From: Zoroaster sp. YZ-2022 | Taxonomy: Eukaryota; Echinodermata; Asteroidea; Forcipulatida; Zoroasteridae | Assembly: GCA_029582265.1 (NCBI GenBank) | Contig: CM055822.1 | Coordinates: 45,498,559-45,562,558, forward strand | Length of the DNA stretch: 64,000 nucleotides | Direction: 5' to 3' | Part shown: positions 22,901 to 34,280 of the stretch, in pieces | Position numbering within the stretch: position 1 is the stretch's first letter | How the letters are laid out: every line of letters starts with the position of its first letter | Notes under the pieces: model-generated | What the model was told of the DNA's origin: nothing | Databases searched by the model: none | Seen by the model: the letters and a program-made list of their open reading frames with translations, nothing else | Position numbers and translations under genes: made by a program

Positions 22901-25900
22901 ATCAGGAAAAGCATTGTTCTGCCATCAGTGGTTACTATTATTTCACTAGTAATGAATTGATCGCACTTTTACAGTGTGATCAATTTATTAATTTACTGGA
23001 AAGTAATTTATTTATCAGGAAAAGCATTGTTCTGCCATCAGTGGTTACTATTATTTCACTAGCAATGAATTGATCGCACTTTACAGTGTGATCAATTTAT
23101 TAATTTACTGGAAAGTAATTTATTTATCAGGAAAAGCATTGTTCTGCCATCAGTGGTTACTATTATTTCACTAGCAATGAATTGATCGCACTTTTACAGT
23201 GTGATCAATTTATTAATTTACTGGAAAGTAATTTATTTATCAGGAAAAGCATTGTTCTGCCATCAGTGGTTACTATTATTTCACTAGCAATGAATTGATC
23301 GCACTTTTACAGTGTGATCAATTTATTAATTTACTGGAAAGTAATTTATTTATCAGGAAAAGCATTGTTCTGCCATCAGTGGTTACTATTATTTCACTAG
23401 TAATGAATTGATCGCACTTTTACAGTGTGATCAATTTATTAATTTACTGGAAAGTAATTTATTTATCAGGAAAAGCATTGTTCTGCCATCAGTGGTTACT
23501 ATTATTTCACTAGCAATGAATTGATCGCACTTTTACAGTGTGATCAATTTATTAATTTACTGGAAAGTAATTTATTTATCAGGAAAAGCATTGTTCTGCC
23601 ATCAGTGGTTACTATTATTTCACTAGTAATGAATTGATCGCACTTTACAGTGTGATCAATTTATTAATTTACTGGAAAGTAATTTATTTATCAGGAAAAG
23701 CATTGTTCTGCCATCAGTGGTTACTATTATTTCACTAGCAATGAATTGATCGCACTTTTACAGTGTGATCAATTTATTAATTTACTGGAAAGTAATTTAT
23801 TTATCAGGAAAAGCATTGTTCTGCCATCAGTGGTTACTATTATTTCACTAGTAATGAATTGATCGCACTTTTACAGTGTGATCAATTTATTAATTTACTG
23901 GAAAGTAATTTATTTATCAGGAAAAGCATTGTTCTGCCATCAGTGGTTACTATTATTTCACTAGCAATGAATTGATCGCTTTTACAGTGTGATCAATTTA
24001 TTAATTTACTGAAAGTAATTTATTTATCAGGAAAAGCATTGTTCTGCCATCAGTGGTTACTATTATTTCACTAGTAATGAATTGATCGCACTTTACAGTG
24101 TGATCAATTTATTAATTTACTGGAAAAAGTAATTTATTTATCAGGAAAAGCATTGTTCTGCCATCAGTGGTTACTATTATTAGCAATGAATTGATCGCAC
24201 TTTTACAGTGTGATCAATTTATTAATTTACTGGAAGTAATTTATTTATCAGGAAAAGCATTGTTCTGCCATCAGTGGTTACTATTATTTCACTAGCAATG
24301 AATTGATCGCACTTTACAGTGTGATCAATTTATTAATTTACTAAAGTAATCAGGAAAAGCATTGTTCTGCCATCAGTGGTTACTATTATTTCACTAGCAA
24401 TGAATTGATCGCACTTTTACAGTGTGATCAATTTATTAATTTACTGAAAGTAATTTATTTATCAGGAAAAGCATTGTTCTGCCATCAGTGGTTACTATTA
24501 TTTCACTAATGAATTGATCGCACTTTTACAGTGTGATCAATTTATTAATTTACTGGAAAGTAATTTATTTATCAGGAAAAGCATTGTTCTGCCATCAGTG
24601 GTTACTATTATTTCACTAGCAATGAATTGATCGCACTTTTACAGTGTGATCAATTTATTAATTTACTGGAAAGTAATTTATTTATCAGGAAAAGCATTGT
24701 TCTGCCATCAGTGGTTACTATTATTTCACTAGCAATGAATTGATCGCACTTTTACACAGTGTGATCAATTTATTAATTACTGAAAGTAATTTATTTATCA
24801 GGAAAAGCATTGTTCTGCCATCAGTGGTTACTATTATTTCACTAGCAATGAATTGATCGCACTTTTACAGTGTGATCAATTTATTAATTACTGAAGTAAT
24901 TTATTTATCAGGAAAAGCATTGTTCTGCCATCAGTGGTTACTATTATTTCACTAGCAATGAATTGATCGCACTTTACAGTGTGATCAATTTATTAATTAC
25001 TGAAAGTAATTTATTTATCAGGAAAAGCATTGTTCTGCCATCAGTGGTTACTATTATTTCACTAGCAATGAATTGATCGCACTTTTACAGTGTGATCAAT
25101 TTATTAATTACTGGAAAGTAATTTATTTATCAGGAAAAGCATTGTTCTGCCATCAGTGGTTACTATTATTTCACTAGTAATGAATTGATCGCACTTTTAC
25201 AGTGTGATCAATTTATTAATTTACTGGAAAGTAATTAATTTATCAGGAAAAGCATTGTTCTGCCATCAGTGGTTACTATTATTTCACCAGCAATGAATTG
25301 ATCGCACTTTTACAGTGTGATCAATTTATTAATTTACTGGAAAGTAATTAATTTATCAGGAAAAGCATTGTTCTGCCATCAGTGGTTAGTATTATTGATC
25401 TTGTTCTGCCATCAGTGGTTACTATTATTTCACTAGCAATGAATTGATCGCACTTTTACAGTGTGATCAATTTATTAATTTACTGGAAAGTAATTTATTT
25501 ATCAGGAAAAGCATTGTTCTGCCATCAGTGGTTACTATTATTTCACTAGTAATGAATTGATCGCACTTTTACAGTGTGATCAATTTATTAATTACTGAAA
25601 GTAATTTATTTATCAGGAAAAGCATTGTTCTGCCATCAGTGGTTACTATTATTTCACTAGCAATGAATTGATCGCACTTTTACAGTGTGATCAATTTATT
25701 AATATACTGGAAAGTAATTTATTTATCAGGAAAAGCATTGTTCTGCCATCAGTGGTTACTATTATTTCACTAGCAATGAATTGATCGCACTTTTACAGTG
25801 TGATCAATTTATTAATTTACTGGAAAGTAATTTATTTATCAGGAAAAGCATTGTTCTGCCATCAGTGGTTACTATTATTTCACTAGCAATGAATTGATCG

Positions 25901-27412
25901 CACTTTTACAGTGTGATCAATTTATTAATTTACTGGAAAGTAATTTATTTATCAGGAAAAGCATTGTTCTGCCATCAGTGGTTGCCATTATTTCACTAGC
26001 AATGAATTGATCGCACTTTTACAGTGTGATCAATTTATTAATTTACTGGAAAGTAATTTATTTATCAGGAAAAGCATTGTTCTGCCATCAGTGGTTACTA
26101 TTATTTCACTAGCAATGAATTGATCGCACTTTTACAGTGTGATCAATTTATTAATTTACTGGAAAGTAATTTATTTATCAGGAAAAGCATTGTTCTGCCA
26201 TCAGTGGTTGCCATTATTTCACTAGCAATGAATTGATCGCACTTTACAGTGTGATCAATTTATTAATTTACTGGAAAGTAATTTATTTATCAGGAAAAGC
26301 ATTGTTCTGCCATCAGTGGTTACTATTATTTCACTAGTAATGAATTGATCGCACTTTTACAGTGTGATCAATTTATTAATTTACTGGAAAGTAATTAATT
26401 TATCAGGAAAAGCATTGTTCTGCCATCAGTGGTTACTATTATTTCACTAGCAATGAATTGATCGCACTTTTACAGTGTGATCAATTTATTAATTTACTTG
26501 AAGGTAAGGGATTTATCAGGAAAAGCATTGTTCTGCCATCAGTGGTTACTATTATTTCACTAGCAATGAATTGATCGCACTTTTACAGTGTGATCAATTT
26601 ATTAATTTACTGGAAAGTAATTTATTTATCAGGAAAAGCATTGTTCTGCCATCAGTGGTTACTATTATTTCACTAGTAATGAATTGATCGCACTTTTACA
26701 GTGTGATCAATTTATTAATTTACTGGAAAGTAATTTATTTATCAGGAAAAGCATTGTTCTGCCATCAGTGGTTGCCATTATTTCACTAGCAATGAATTGA
26801 TCGCACTTTTACAGTGTGATCAATTTATTAATTTACTGGAAAGTAATTTATTTATCAGGAAAGCATTGTTCTGCCATCAGTGGTTACCATTATTTCACTA
26901 GCAATGAATTGATCGCACTTTTACAGTGTGATCAATTTATTAATTTACTGGAAAGTAATTTATTTATCAGGAAAAGCATTGTTCTGCCATCAGTGGTTAC
27001 CATTATTTCACCAGCAATGAATTGATCGCACTTTTACAGTGTGATCAATTTATTAATTTACTGGAAAGTAATTTATTTATCAGGAAAAGCATTGTTCTGC
27101 CATCAGTGGTTACTATTATTTCACCAGCAATGAATTTATCGCGCTTCATGATCAATTCATTAATTTACTGGAAAGTAATTAATTTATTCGGAAAAGCATT
27201 GTTCTGCCATCAGTGGTTACCATTATTTCACCAGCAATGAATTAATCGCACTTCGTGATCAATTAATTAATTTACTGGAAAGTAATTAATTTATTCGGAA
27301 AAGCATTGTTCTGCCATCAGTGGTTACCATTATTTCACCAGCAATGAATTTATCGCACTTAGTGATCAATTAATTGATTTACTGGATATTAATTTATTTA
27401 TTAGGAAAAGAG
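19983..27412. repeat. 113-bp satellite array, about 65 monomers
   Basis: Monomer landmarks: GTGTGATCAATTTATTAATT, GGAAAAGCATTGTTCTGCCA, TCAGTGGTTACTATTATTTC, AATGAATTGATCGCACTTTT. TCAGGAAAAG falls at 20194 and 20307, a period of 113 bp. Edge monomers are the most divergent (GAATTTATCACACGTTAGTG at the left, TTATCGCACTTAGTGATC at the right) and share CACCAGC and ACCATT variants. Central copies are nearly identical. Each monomer has a 12-bp inverted repeat, AATTGATCGCAC / GTGTGATCAATT, around a 7-base loop. The period is not a multiple of three, so the open frames are not proteins. Confidence 0.97.
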
Positions 27413-28238
27413 CAATGCACAAATTATATTAAAACCAAAAAAATGGCAGAAGAATAAGGATTCGGATGGAATATTCATCAGTAATTCAGATGTTATATAA
27501 TCATTGAGTTTTAAAATAAAATTAGTGGATGAAATTTGATTCTGGTTCAATTTCAGACTCTGCGGCCAAGTACGCCCAAAACACGCCGAGGCATGAATAC
27601 CAAATGGACGAGGCCCACACGTCACGATGTATCACCTGAAGCCGGGACCAGACTTCCAATTACAATAGGTCGCAAGACCTCTCCCTATTGATTGGATAAT
27701 GATGAGTTGAGAAAGATGTGGGGCTGTAGGGCGACGGAGTGACGGATGAATCAATGACGGAGTGGACATTTCTTTCGAGTAAAACAGGGGCCACGCTTGA
27801 TAGCAACCATGACAGATCAAGAATTGCCTGGGATTGCATGGACCATTCACGACACAGAGTTGGGAAGATGGAATGATGTACAGAGCACTTCTGTGGGGCA
27901 TCTGAATGGATAGGGAAGGTTTACTAAAAACTTGCTGGTGCGTGCATCTTCGTTTGCGTTTGAGATATTCATCTTCACAACAGCTACATGCATTAAGGTT
28001 ATAAATCTCCGTGGTCAAGGATCCATAGCCTCGACATTTGAGATTCGGAGAGTCAAGTTTTACGCTTTTTGCTTGATTTGAAAGGAAAACATCAAGCGAG
28101 TGTGAATACTGATATGACTTCTGATAAGAGAACACATCGTTTGGAATCGAGCTTAGAGTACAGATGGTTATTTGGTGGTCGGTTGCAGCCCAGGTAGTCT
28201 AAATGAGTTTCCACTTGTGTGGACTGTGAGTCGTCACC
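27413..28238 (+). promoter_or_regulatory. Upstream region and likely 5' UTR of the SMPD3-like gene
   Basis: Single-copy-looking DNA between the satellite and the coding exon, with rising GC content. The transcription start is not visible. The 167-codon minus-strand open frame here (27632-28135) has no recognisable domain and is probably a chance frame. A splice acceptor-like TTGCAG ends at about 28188 but has a poor pyrimidine tract, so whether the 5' UTR is spliced cannot be decided. Confidence 0.4.
28203..28229 (+). promoter_or_regulatory. Upstream open reading frame before the SMPD3-like start
   Basis: ATG at 28203 encodes MSFHLCGL and stops at TGA 28227-28229, nine bases before the main ATG and in the same frame. 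Its stop is therefore also the in-frame stop that fixes 28239 as the first usable start. If the mRNA includes it, it could reduce initiation at the main start. Confidence 0.5.
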
Positions 28239-29570
28239 ATGTTACACAAAACGGCATTTAGGAGCAAGCACAAGGCAAGGATGTACTCGGTGGCCTACGG
28301 CTTCATGTTGCCATGGATCTGGTGCGTGAACCAGCTTCTCTCCATGGTCATACGAACCACGGACGAGTCGCGCAACGAGGAGGAAGCGCCGTGCTATGAG
28401 CGCTGCGTAATTCTCATCTTTTCGTTGCCCGTGTGTCTAGTCCTTATCGTTGTCTTCTCACCATTTGCCTTGTTTGGGTTCATCACAAGAATGTGTCTTG
28501 CCGGTAAGCGAACGCCCTATATGTACTCCTTCGCGGATACACCCAGCAGGGTCAACGTCAACGAGTGTATATGGACGGACCTCTCAACGAAACATTTCTT
28601 CAAACTGGGCGTGATCGATACCTGCCTTATGCCGGAGGGTATGTCCCGCTTGAATAACCTCCGTAACGTCCAGACCAGGGCGGTCAACCTGGGCCGAAGG
28701 ATTATCAACTCTCAGGTCAGACCCAGCCCGAGGATTTTTGTGCAGTCCCCTTCGGACAGCGAGCTGAAGACGTATAGTATCAACCCACCGGCCGCAACCA
28801 ACCCGATGAGTCTGTTCAATGTGAACGAGCGCAATCAACTTGATGTCACCGACGAAGATGTATCCTGCGTGACGTACACCAACATCCGGCCCGAGGAAAC
28901 TTCCTTTTTCGGTCAGGGCGGCGATGCAGTCGGGGACTGCGACGATCACCGGGAGCAAAATCAGCATTGCCACGGTGACACCCTAGTCACTCCAGAGACC
29001 CCGCAAAATGGGAACGCACTAAGGATCCACAGAGACGACGAACACGAGGGGAATTGTGAGCAGCGTGCTAGTGTTACCTCCGTGCCTGATATTGTACCCA
29101 AAGATATCTCGGATATCCCAACGCCACCAGAGTCCCTCGCCTCACTCTCGAGTCCAAACATAGACACGAGTGTACAAATCGAGTTCAACAAAATCACCTG
29201 TCCGATGACGCCCCAAGACGGCAGCCTATCGGGCCAACACCAGAAACTCCATAGTGAGGGCCACATTGGGGATGTTCCCTCCCCGACGGAGCATGCCGTC
29301 AACATCAATTTCCCCCCTGGCTTGGACTTTATCTGCTTCCAAGAGGTGTTCGAAAGAAGAGCCGCCAAGAAACTGATCAAAATTCTACATTTGTGGTTCA
29401 GCCACATCATCTACGACGTGGGAGTTGACTCTTGGAGGATCAACAGACATTTTTTGAATAGTGGCCTTCTCTTCGCGAGCCGTTACCCAATCTTAGATGC
29501 ATCCTTTAAGTGCTTCACAGAGAGCAAGAATGAAGACCGCGCCGTCTCCAAGGGTTTACTCATGGTCAAG
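28239..29570 (+). CDS. SMPD3: Neutral sphingomyelinase 2 (SMPD3-like), first coding exon, partial
   Basis: Encodes 444 residues of a neutral sphingomyelin phosphodiesterase, which hydrolyses sphingomyelin to ceramide and phosphocholine at the inner face of plasma and Golgi membranes. Seen: hydrophobic segments at about residues 19-38 and 57-82; Cys52 and Cys56 between them, near the palmitoylated cysteines known in the vertebrate enzyme; the juxtamembrane block CLMPEGMSRLNNLRNVQTRA (129-148); a divergent polar linker (about 175-355); then the catalytic-domain start LDFICFQEVFERRAAKKL (362-379), where Glu369 matches the Mg2+-binding glutamate, and NSGLLFASRYPILD (407-420). Asp433 and Lys438 keep the D-x4-K spacing of the nSMase2 DK switch. 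The start has ACC before ATG and an in-frame stop 12 bases upstream. The frame reaches a GTAAGAG donor after Lys444 (29571, phase 0). Codons beyond it are intron read-through. The Asp and His residues of the active site must lie on later exons, not found here. GC content is clearly above the flanks. Confidence 0.9.
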
Positions 29571-29875
29571 GTAAGAGTGACGCTCTCATCATCTCCTTTT
29601 CATTCTCGGCGCAAAAACCGACATTCCAAAAAATAGCCTAATCTACGCAATGCTCACTGGGAAAGCTCTGTCAAAGCCAGCATGTGGCGCGTATAAGCCA
29701 TGCGCAAAAAGACGTGCTATTCATTAGCTCCTTAGAGACAAAAGCATTGTATTATGTGTGTATTTTACACGCAGCATGTGCGCAGCCATTACTCGGTACC
29801 CTCTGATTGGTCAATGTGGATTTTGATTGGCAGCTGCTGTTGATTGGCCAATCGATCATGATTATAAAAAAAAAT
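29571..29875 (+). other. Start of first coding intron with a CCAAT-box cluster
   Basis: GTAAGAGTG at 29571 is a strong donor. At 29804-29852 there are three ATTGG (inverted CCAAT) words and one CCAAT within about 50 bp (CTGATTGGTCAAT, TTGATTGGCAG, TTGATTGGCCAATC), followed by ATTATAAAAA at about 29870. The arrangement resembles an NF-Y/TATA promoter, but no transcript is evident downstream. Confidence 0.5.
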
Positions 29876-30632
29876 AGTGCTCGGAGTTACCGGTTAGTTC
29901 GCTAATCGTTTTACCAAAACACAGTCAGTTAGCTGGATAACCGCTAGTTGGCACCCGACGGACACACCAATTAGATAGTCGGGTAAAACTTGTAGCTTTG
30001 CATGGTGAAGAGGATAAGTAAGACTAATTGCAGTGACACCATGTGAAATTCTCTGTTGAGCAGTAATTAGTTCTGGAAAGAACTGGAGGTTACAACTCGA
30101 CGTTTCGATCAGTATGCTCTGATCGTCCCCAGGACGATCAGAGCATATCGGAGCATATCAGAGATAGTCGGTAACAATGACTGTTTAATAACCAATGCAG
30201 CAAACAAGGAAAGTCTAGAACAACAAAAAAACATGTAGGTGGCAAATTAATCCAGTTTGCGTCGGGAATAAAAAAAAGTTTTTCTGGGCCCCTGTGCGGG
30301 TTTCTTTTTCCCACACAAACACGTTAATGGAAGCTTCCACAGCGCGTGGCCACGTCTACCGAGCATGTCACTGTACGCTCGGCTCGTTGCCACGTCAACC
30401 GAGCATGCATACAAATATTCCGGAGTTTCCTATGGCGTGTTTAGACGCTCTCCGATCCGTGGTGCAAAAAAAAATTGCGTGTATACACGGCCTCCGACGC
30501 GAACTGGTTAAAAAAAACTTTAAAAAACATTTTTTTAAATATTGGTTTCGGTTAGCCGGTTAGCCGGTTAGCAAATTCAAACAGTTAGTGCAGTTTTGGT
30601 GGGTTAACCGGTTCACCGTCCCAGCACTATAA
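29876..30632. mobile_element. Foldback element with AGTGCTGGGACGG/GGTTAACCGG ends, interrupted
   Basis: Left AGTGCTCGGAGTTACCGGTT and right AACCGGTTCACCGTCCCAGC are imperfect inverted ends. A shorter relative lies at 60623-60940 with the shared interior AATAACCAATGCAGCAAA. A family F element (29983-30161) is inserted. The right part is rich in GGTTAGCC words. Confidence 0.55.
29983..30161 (-). mobile_element. Family F structured element, copy F2, with 10-bp target duplication
   Basis: The 179-bp insertion is flanked by AGATAGTCGG on both sides (29973-29982 and 30162-30171). The homologous foldback at 60.6-60.9 kb has no such insertion. Minus strand: ...GGGGACGATCAGAGCATACT, GATCGAAACGTCGAG, hairpin AGTTCTTTCCAGAACT, CACATGGTGTCACTGC, CTACAAGTTTTAC. 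It begins with a short partial repeat of the GATCAGAGCATA hairpin arm. Target duplication suggests a retrotransposed or integrase-inserted element. Confidence 0.65.
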
Positions 30633-30993
30633 AAAAATATAGCCACACTTAATTATGGGCATTTTCTCAGTGCTTTTATGTGACTTTGATTTGGTGAGTG
30701 AAGTGTTCGTGATGATCCATGCTGATATTTGCTATAAAAATATGTGTAGTTGACAGCATAATGATGCACATTTCAAGCAAGGTATAGTCGTATGCGTACG
30801 TTCCATCATGTTCTTCCAATATTTCATGCAAAGAGTGCCAGGCTCACAGCCTCTTTGGCTCATCACATAATCCAAAATATTGTCCCTGTTGCCTTTCAAA
30901 ATGAATGGAGTTATAGGGGGAGGGTAGTGGATATACAAGAAATTGCAAAACAGAGTAAACAGAGAATCTGAATGCTTGTTCACAATTTTCTCA
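30633..30993. other. Spacer, no gene seen
   Basis: Minus-strand open frame across 30732-31286 is mostly family A sequence read through. No domain. Confidence 0.4.
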
Positions 30994-31287
30994 TTAACCC
31001 TAACTCCCTGGGCCCATTTGCTTACAAATAACCTGAATCCTCCAAAATCCTTCAGTAGTAAAGCAAGCACATGACGTGTATGCACACATGTGTTTCTAAT
31101 CTGTGATACATGTACATGGCCAGGGACCCTGCCTGCATGCATGGAGCAATATCCACTGACCCAAGCACTAACCTTGCAATCACTACAACAAACATGGATG
31201 TACATGTACCATGGAAAGGCAAGTATGCCTAATAACCTCAATCTTCCAAAATCCTTCACTTTAGCAAAGAGCATGTACGGTAGCATG

Positions 31288-31827
31288 TAATAATAATAAT
31301 AATGTATAGATTTATATAGCGCACGTATCCACCAACTAAGTGGCGCTCAAGGCGCATTATATTATTATCCCTGCTCATAAGGCTCATAAGGCTCATAAAT
31401 CATTCCTGAAACCATCTCAGCTCCCTGGGGAGTATACAGCTCAATTGCTGCCATTTCTAGCGCATATAGAGCAAACCATCTCTGCCTTCACAGGTACCCA
31501 TTTAACCCCTGGGTGGAGAGAAGCAATTATGGTTAAGTGTCTTGCTCAAGGACACAGGTGTCACGGCCGGGGCTCGAACCCACACTCTGCTGCTGGCAAC
31601 ACCAGAACTTGAGTTCAGTGCGCTAGACCGCACGACAATCCATTTTACGTGCATTATACAACACACGGGACCTACGGCTTTACGTCCCATCCGAAGGACG
31701 AAGCAATTATGGTTAAGTACCTTGCTCAAGGACACAAGTGTCACGACCGGGGCTCGAACCCACACCCTGCTGCTGGCAACACCAGAACTTGAGTTCGGTG
31801 CGCTAGACCGCTCGGCCACGACAATCC
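31288..31827 (-). mobile_element. Dimeric tRNA-Leu SINE
   Basis: 31288-31641 is a complete unit with (ATT)n tail and tRNA-like head, although its head lacks the CTCGGCCACG stretch. 31642-31827 repeats the B-box and A-box half (CGACCGGGGCTCGAACCCAC, GAACTTGAGTTCGG, CCGCTCGGCCACGACAATCC) behind a different upstream piece (ACGGCTTTACGTCCCATCCG). Both units end in GACAATCC. Confidence 0.7.
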
Positions 31828-31884
31828 TACAAAATTCTTCACTTTGGCAAAGAGGATTTTGGAGGATTTGGGAAGGTTAGGGTT

Positions 31885-32346
31885 CATTTCATTTCATTTC
31901 ATTTCATTTATTTGTTTCTTCTCAGTGTACATACAATGTGATATTCAATGTATTAATTAACAATATATAGTATGTTACATACAAAGAGAAAGGAAGTGAT
32001 CTAAAAAACCTTGATACTGATAGGCTTAACGAGTAGAGCCACTCCCTGTGCAGAAGAAAAATATAATAGTATAATATAAATAACAGATTAATTAGATTGA
32101 TAGATAGATCAACTGAAATAAGGCATATAGCAAAATTCAGAACATAATATAAGAAGCATACTTAATAGCTACTTGAATAATATGCACTAAGATTCTTTTT
32201 GAATGAGTGTGGTGAAACATATTTTTTCATAGTTTTAGGCAAAGAATTCCAACAAGTATTAGCACGATAACGTAAGCTCTGCTTTACAATGTTAGTCCGA
32301 GGACGTGGTTTGTGCATATCATCGGCCTGTCTCGTATTGTGTACAG
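31885..32346 (-). mobile_element. 5'-truncated CR1/L2-like LINE with 10-bp target duplication
   Basis: Flanked by GGTTAGGGTT on both sides. The minus strand ends in a (AATGA)n-type tail (ATTTCATTTC repeats at 31885-31912 on the plus strand). The left TSD copy plus the right one restore an intact family A end, so the LINE landed in that MITE. Confidence 0.75.
32162..32346 (-). pseudogene. LINE ORF2 C-terminus fragment
   Basis: Reads VHNTRQADDMHKPRPRTN, then SLRYRANTCWNSLPKTMKKY and FKKNLSAYY before a stop. The order HNxRxADxxxxPxxRTN - SxRYRxxxxWNSLP - SFKKxL is the characteristic C-terminal tail of CR1/L2/Jockey-type LINE reverse-transcriptase proteins. The reverse-transcriptase and endonuclease domains are absent through 5' truncation at 32346. 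The open frame extends upstream to 32401 only because it reads through the host MITE. It is not a functional gene. Confidence 0.8.
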
Positions 32347-32358
32347 GGTTAGGGTTAA

Positions 32359-33931
32359 TAAAGCAATATAAGGTAATATTGCTAGGGAATATGAAGTACA
32401 TTTGTAAGAAGTTAATTACTTAAATTATACCAAATGAAACTTGTAACTTTAAAAGGGCAATAAGTCCATTTGGAGTTTTCATAAAGACAAACTAAAAAAT
32501 GACTTAATTCCGCCTTTGAACGTCCAACTAAAATAAGAAAGCTATCATTGTAAATCTGAAGATCTCTACTTTCATTATCAATAACCAACTCAATTTTGAG
32601 TTCTTGCCCAAATGTGTCTGATTTCGGTAGAACACATCACATTTGACCAAAACTGTAAGATGGGAAAATAATCAGAAAAAAAAAAAACGCATTTTAAAAC
32701 CACTGTACGCTATTGGTTATCTTATTTTGTTAAAAACATTTTTCCTTGTAAATTATCACTTTAGAATGAGACAGATCACAGATATGTGATACCATCATAA
32801 AAATAATGATGATGGTATCAGACATCCCATGAAAATTTTGTTTTGGGGGCTTTTATTTTAGTAAAATTAGTGAAATTATTTCGAAAAGTTAATTTTCGTC
32901 ATCTGTAAAGACAAAAATCTATGATGGAATAAAAACAAGCAATCTGCATAAATGTTCACTTTGTATTAGAGATTATCAGTTTTTAGAAATAGTCATATTT
33001 TTTATTAGAAACTGTAAAGAAATGTCGAGAGTTTTACCCAAGCTTCTGCTGGGGAACATAAAATGGGAAAAAAAATTATGACAGTATAACACCAACTCGG
33101 TATTGAGTGATGGCACTGAAGAAGATCGCTTTATATTCACCATAAACAGTCAACCTGACTCTGATTGGGTAAGGCGTCCCACGTCGGCCCGTGTTGACCC
33201 TGGAGATTCGTGAGCATGCAAGCAGATGCCTATTATTCTAGTCTTCCCCGCTGATATATTTGCCCATGAATGTAACCGGCAATTTGTGTGAATAATTTAC
33301 ACCGTTAGTGCAGTCCACCGGGGGGAATCGGTGCCATTATCGGTGGGGGAAGATTCAGGATGATCGCTGAAGATGACAATTAGAGTTTTATATATAACCC
33401 CTCCTTGAAATTATGATTTTACACATTGGAGGGAACCCTATAGTACACATAATAATAATGTGTGGACTTATATAGCGCACGTATGTCGGCCGGCATAGCA
33501 GCAGTGAATCTTATGTTGTATCATGCAAGTTCATTTGAATAAACTTTAAAATTTCTGCTGAATTTATGACCTGATATAACTGGTACTAATTGTACTTACT
33601 TCAGTGTCAGTATGTACAATAGAAGGAGAATATTAGACTGTGTGTTTTCTCCTAAAGCGGTCCTGGTTTGGAAGACCCCACTGTACGTTTCAGTTCATCT
33701 TATTAGGATTGGATAAATTGCCCAGAACGAATATCCACTGCTTAACCAACCTTGAAATTTATACCCCACATTGTACTCTATCATACTTTTTTTTTTTGTC
33801 GACCTGTAGAAAGGAAATCAATTTTTTTTGTAAGCTTACAGAAATGCTGTAGTACAAAATTATTTTGTTGTTATCAAAATCTCAGATAATTTTATTTGGT
33901 ATTTCATTGAAATTCACCTTAAAGACGAATT
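32359..33931. other. Unique AT-rich stretch, no gene seen
   Basis: Contains a 3' SINE-tail fragment at about 33450-33487 (AATAATGTGTGGACTTATAT...CGCACGTATG) and otherwise no recognisable coding or repeat features. Confidence 0.45.
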
Positions 33932-34280
33932 AAGGCCCCCCCCCCCCCCAAGAAAAAAAAAATTTGGTTTCTAATCTCCATGAGCATTCTTCTTTTTTTG
34001 TCCAATCGCAGCCAAAATTGCTGGATTGACTGGAATTCTGCCGCTTTGTGTTTTAAACGACTTTTTCCACATTACATGTAGAGGGGTATGCACGTTTGCT
34101 CGATTTGTGAGGCCTTTCTTAGCCACCATACTTCGTGTTGGGGAAATTTGGTCTGGTTTCAATAACTGCATGTTTTGTATCACAAAATAAAGATGTATTA
34201 CAAAAAAAAATCAAAAAAAAATCACCGCACCGATTTTGAAGCCGACCTATGACCAGAAACCAGAGACTTTCAGGTGGCCA
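33932..34280. mobile_element. Family C foldback, copy C4
   Basis: Left TTAAGGCCCCCCCC with the TTTGGTTTCTAATCTC variant, and right GACCAGAAACCAGAGACTTT. The core includes GCAGCCAAAATTGCTGGATT and CTTAGCCACCATACTTCG. The left terminus is C-rich where other copies are A-rich. Confidence 0.65.

Larger units (their letters stand above)
30994..32358. mobile_element. Family A TTAA element, copy A6, with SINE and LINE insertions
   Basis: TTAACCCTAACTCCCTGGGC at the left. The right terminus GGTTAGGGTTAA ends at 32358 but is split by a LINE that duplicated GGTTAGGGTT (31875-31884 and 32347-32356). A pair of SINE units lies at 31288-31827. One copy of the 44-bp unit is present. Without the insertions it is the same length class as A7 and A9. 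Confidence 0.75.

Noticed and set aside
22394..27240. Frames reading ALLQCDQFINLLESN repeatedly
   Set aside because: Translation of the 113-bp satellite. The period is not a multiple of three and frames break every two to three monomers.
19983..27412. CRISPR-like array of regular repeats
   Set aside because: There are no variable spacers. The whole 113-bp unit is repeated, and the window is eukaryotic.
27632..28135. 167-residue minus-strand frame upstream of the SMPD3-like gene
   Set aside because: No recognisable domain or splice context. It lies in the likely promoter/5' UTR of the plus-strand gene and is plausibly a chance frame in GC-richer DNA.
28584..29410. Minus-strand frames of 129 and 149 residues
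   Set aside because: Antisense shadows of the SMPD3-like exon.
31340..31880. Overlapping frames of 90-112 residues on both strands
   Set aside because: They fall within the dimeric SINE and its MITE host. The similarity between them is the SINE repeat.
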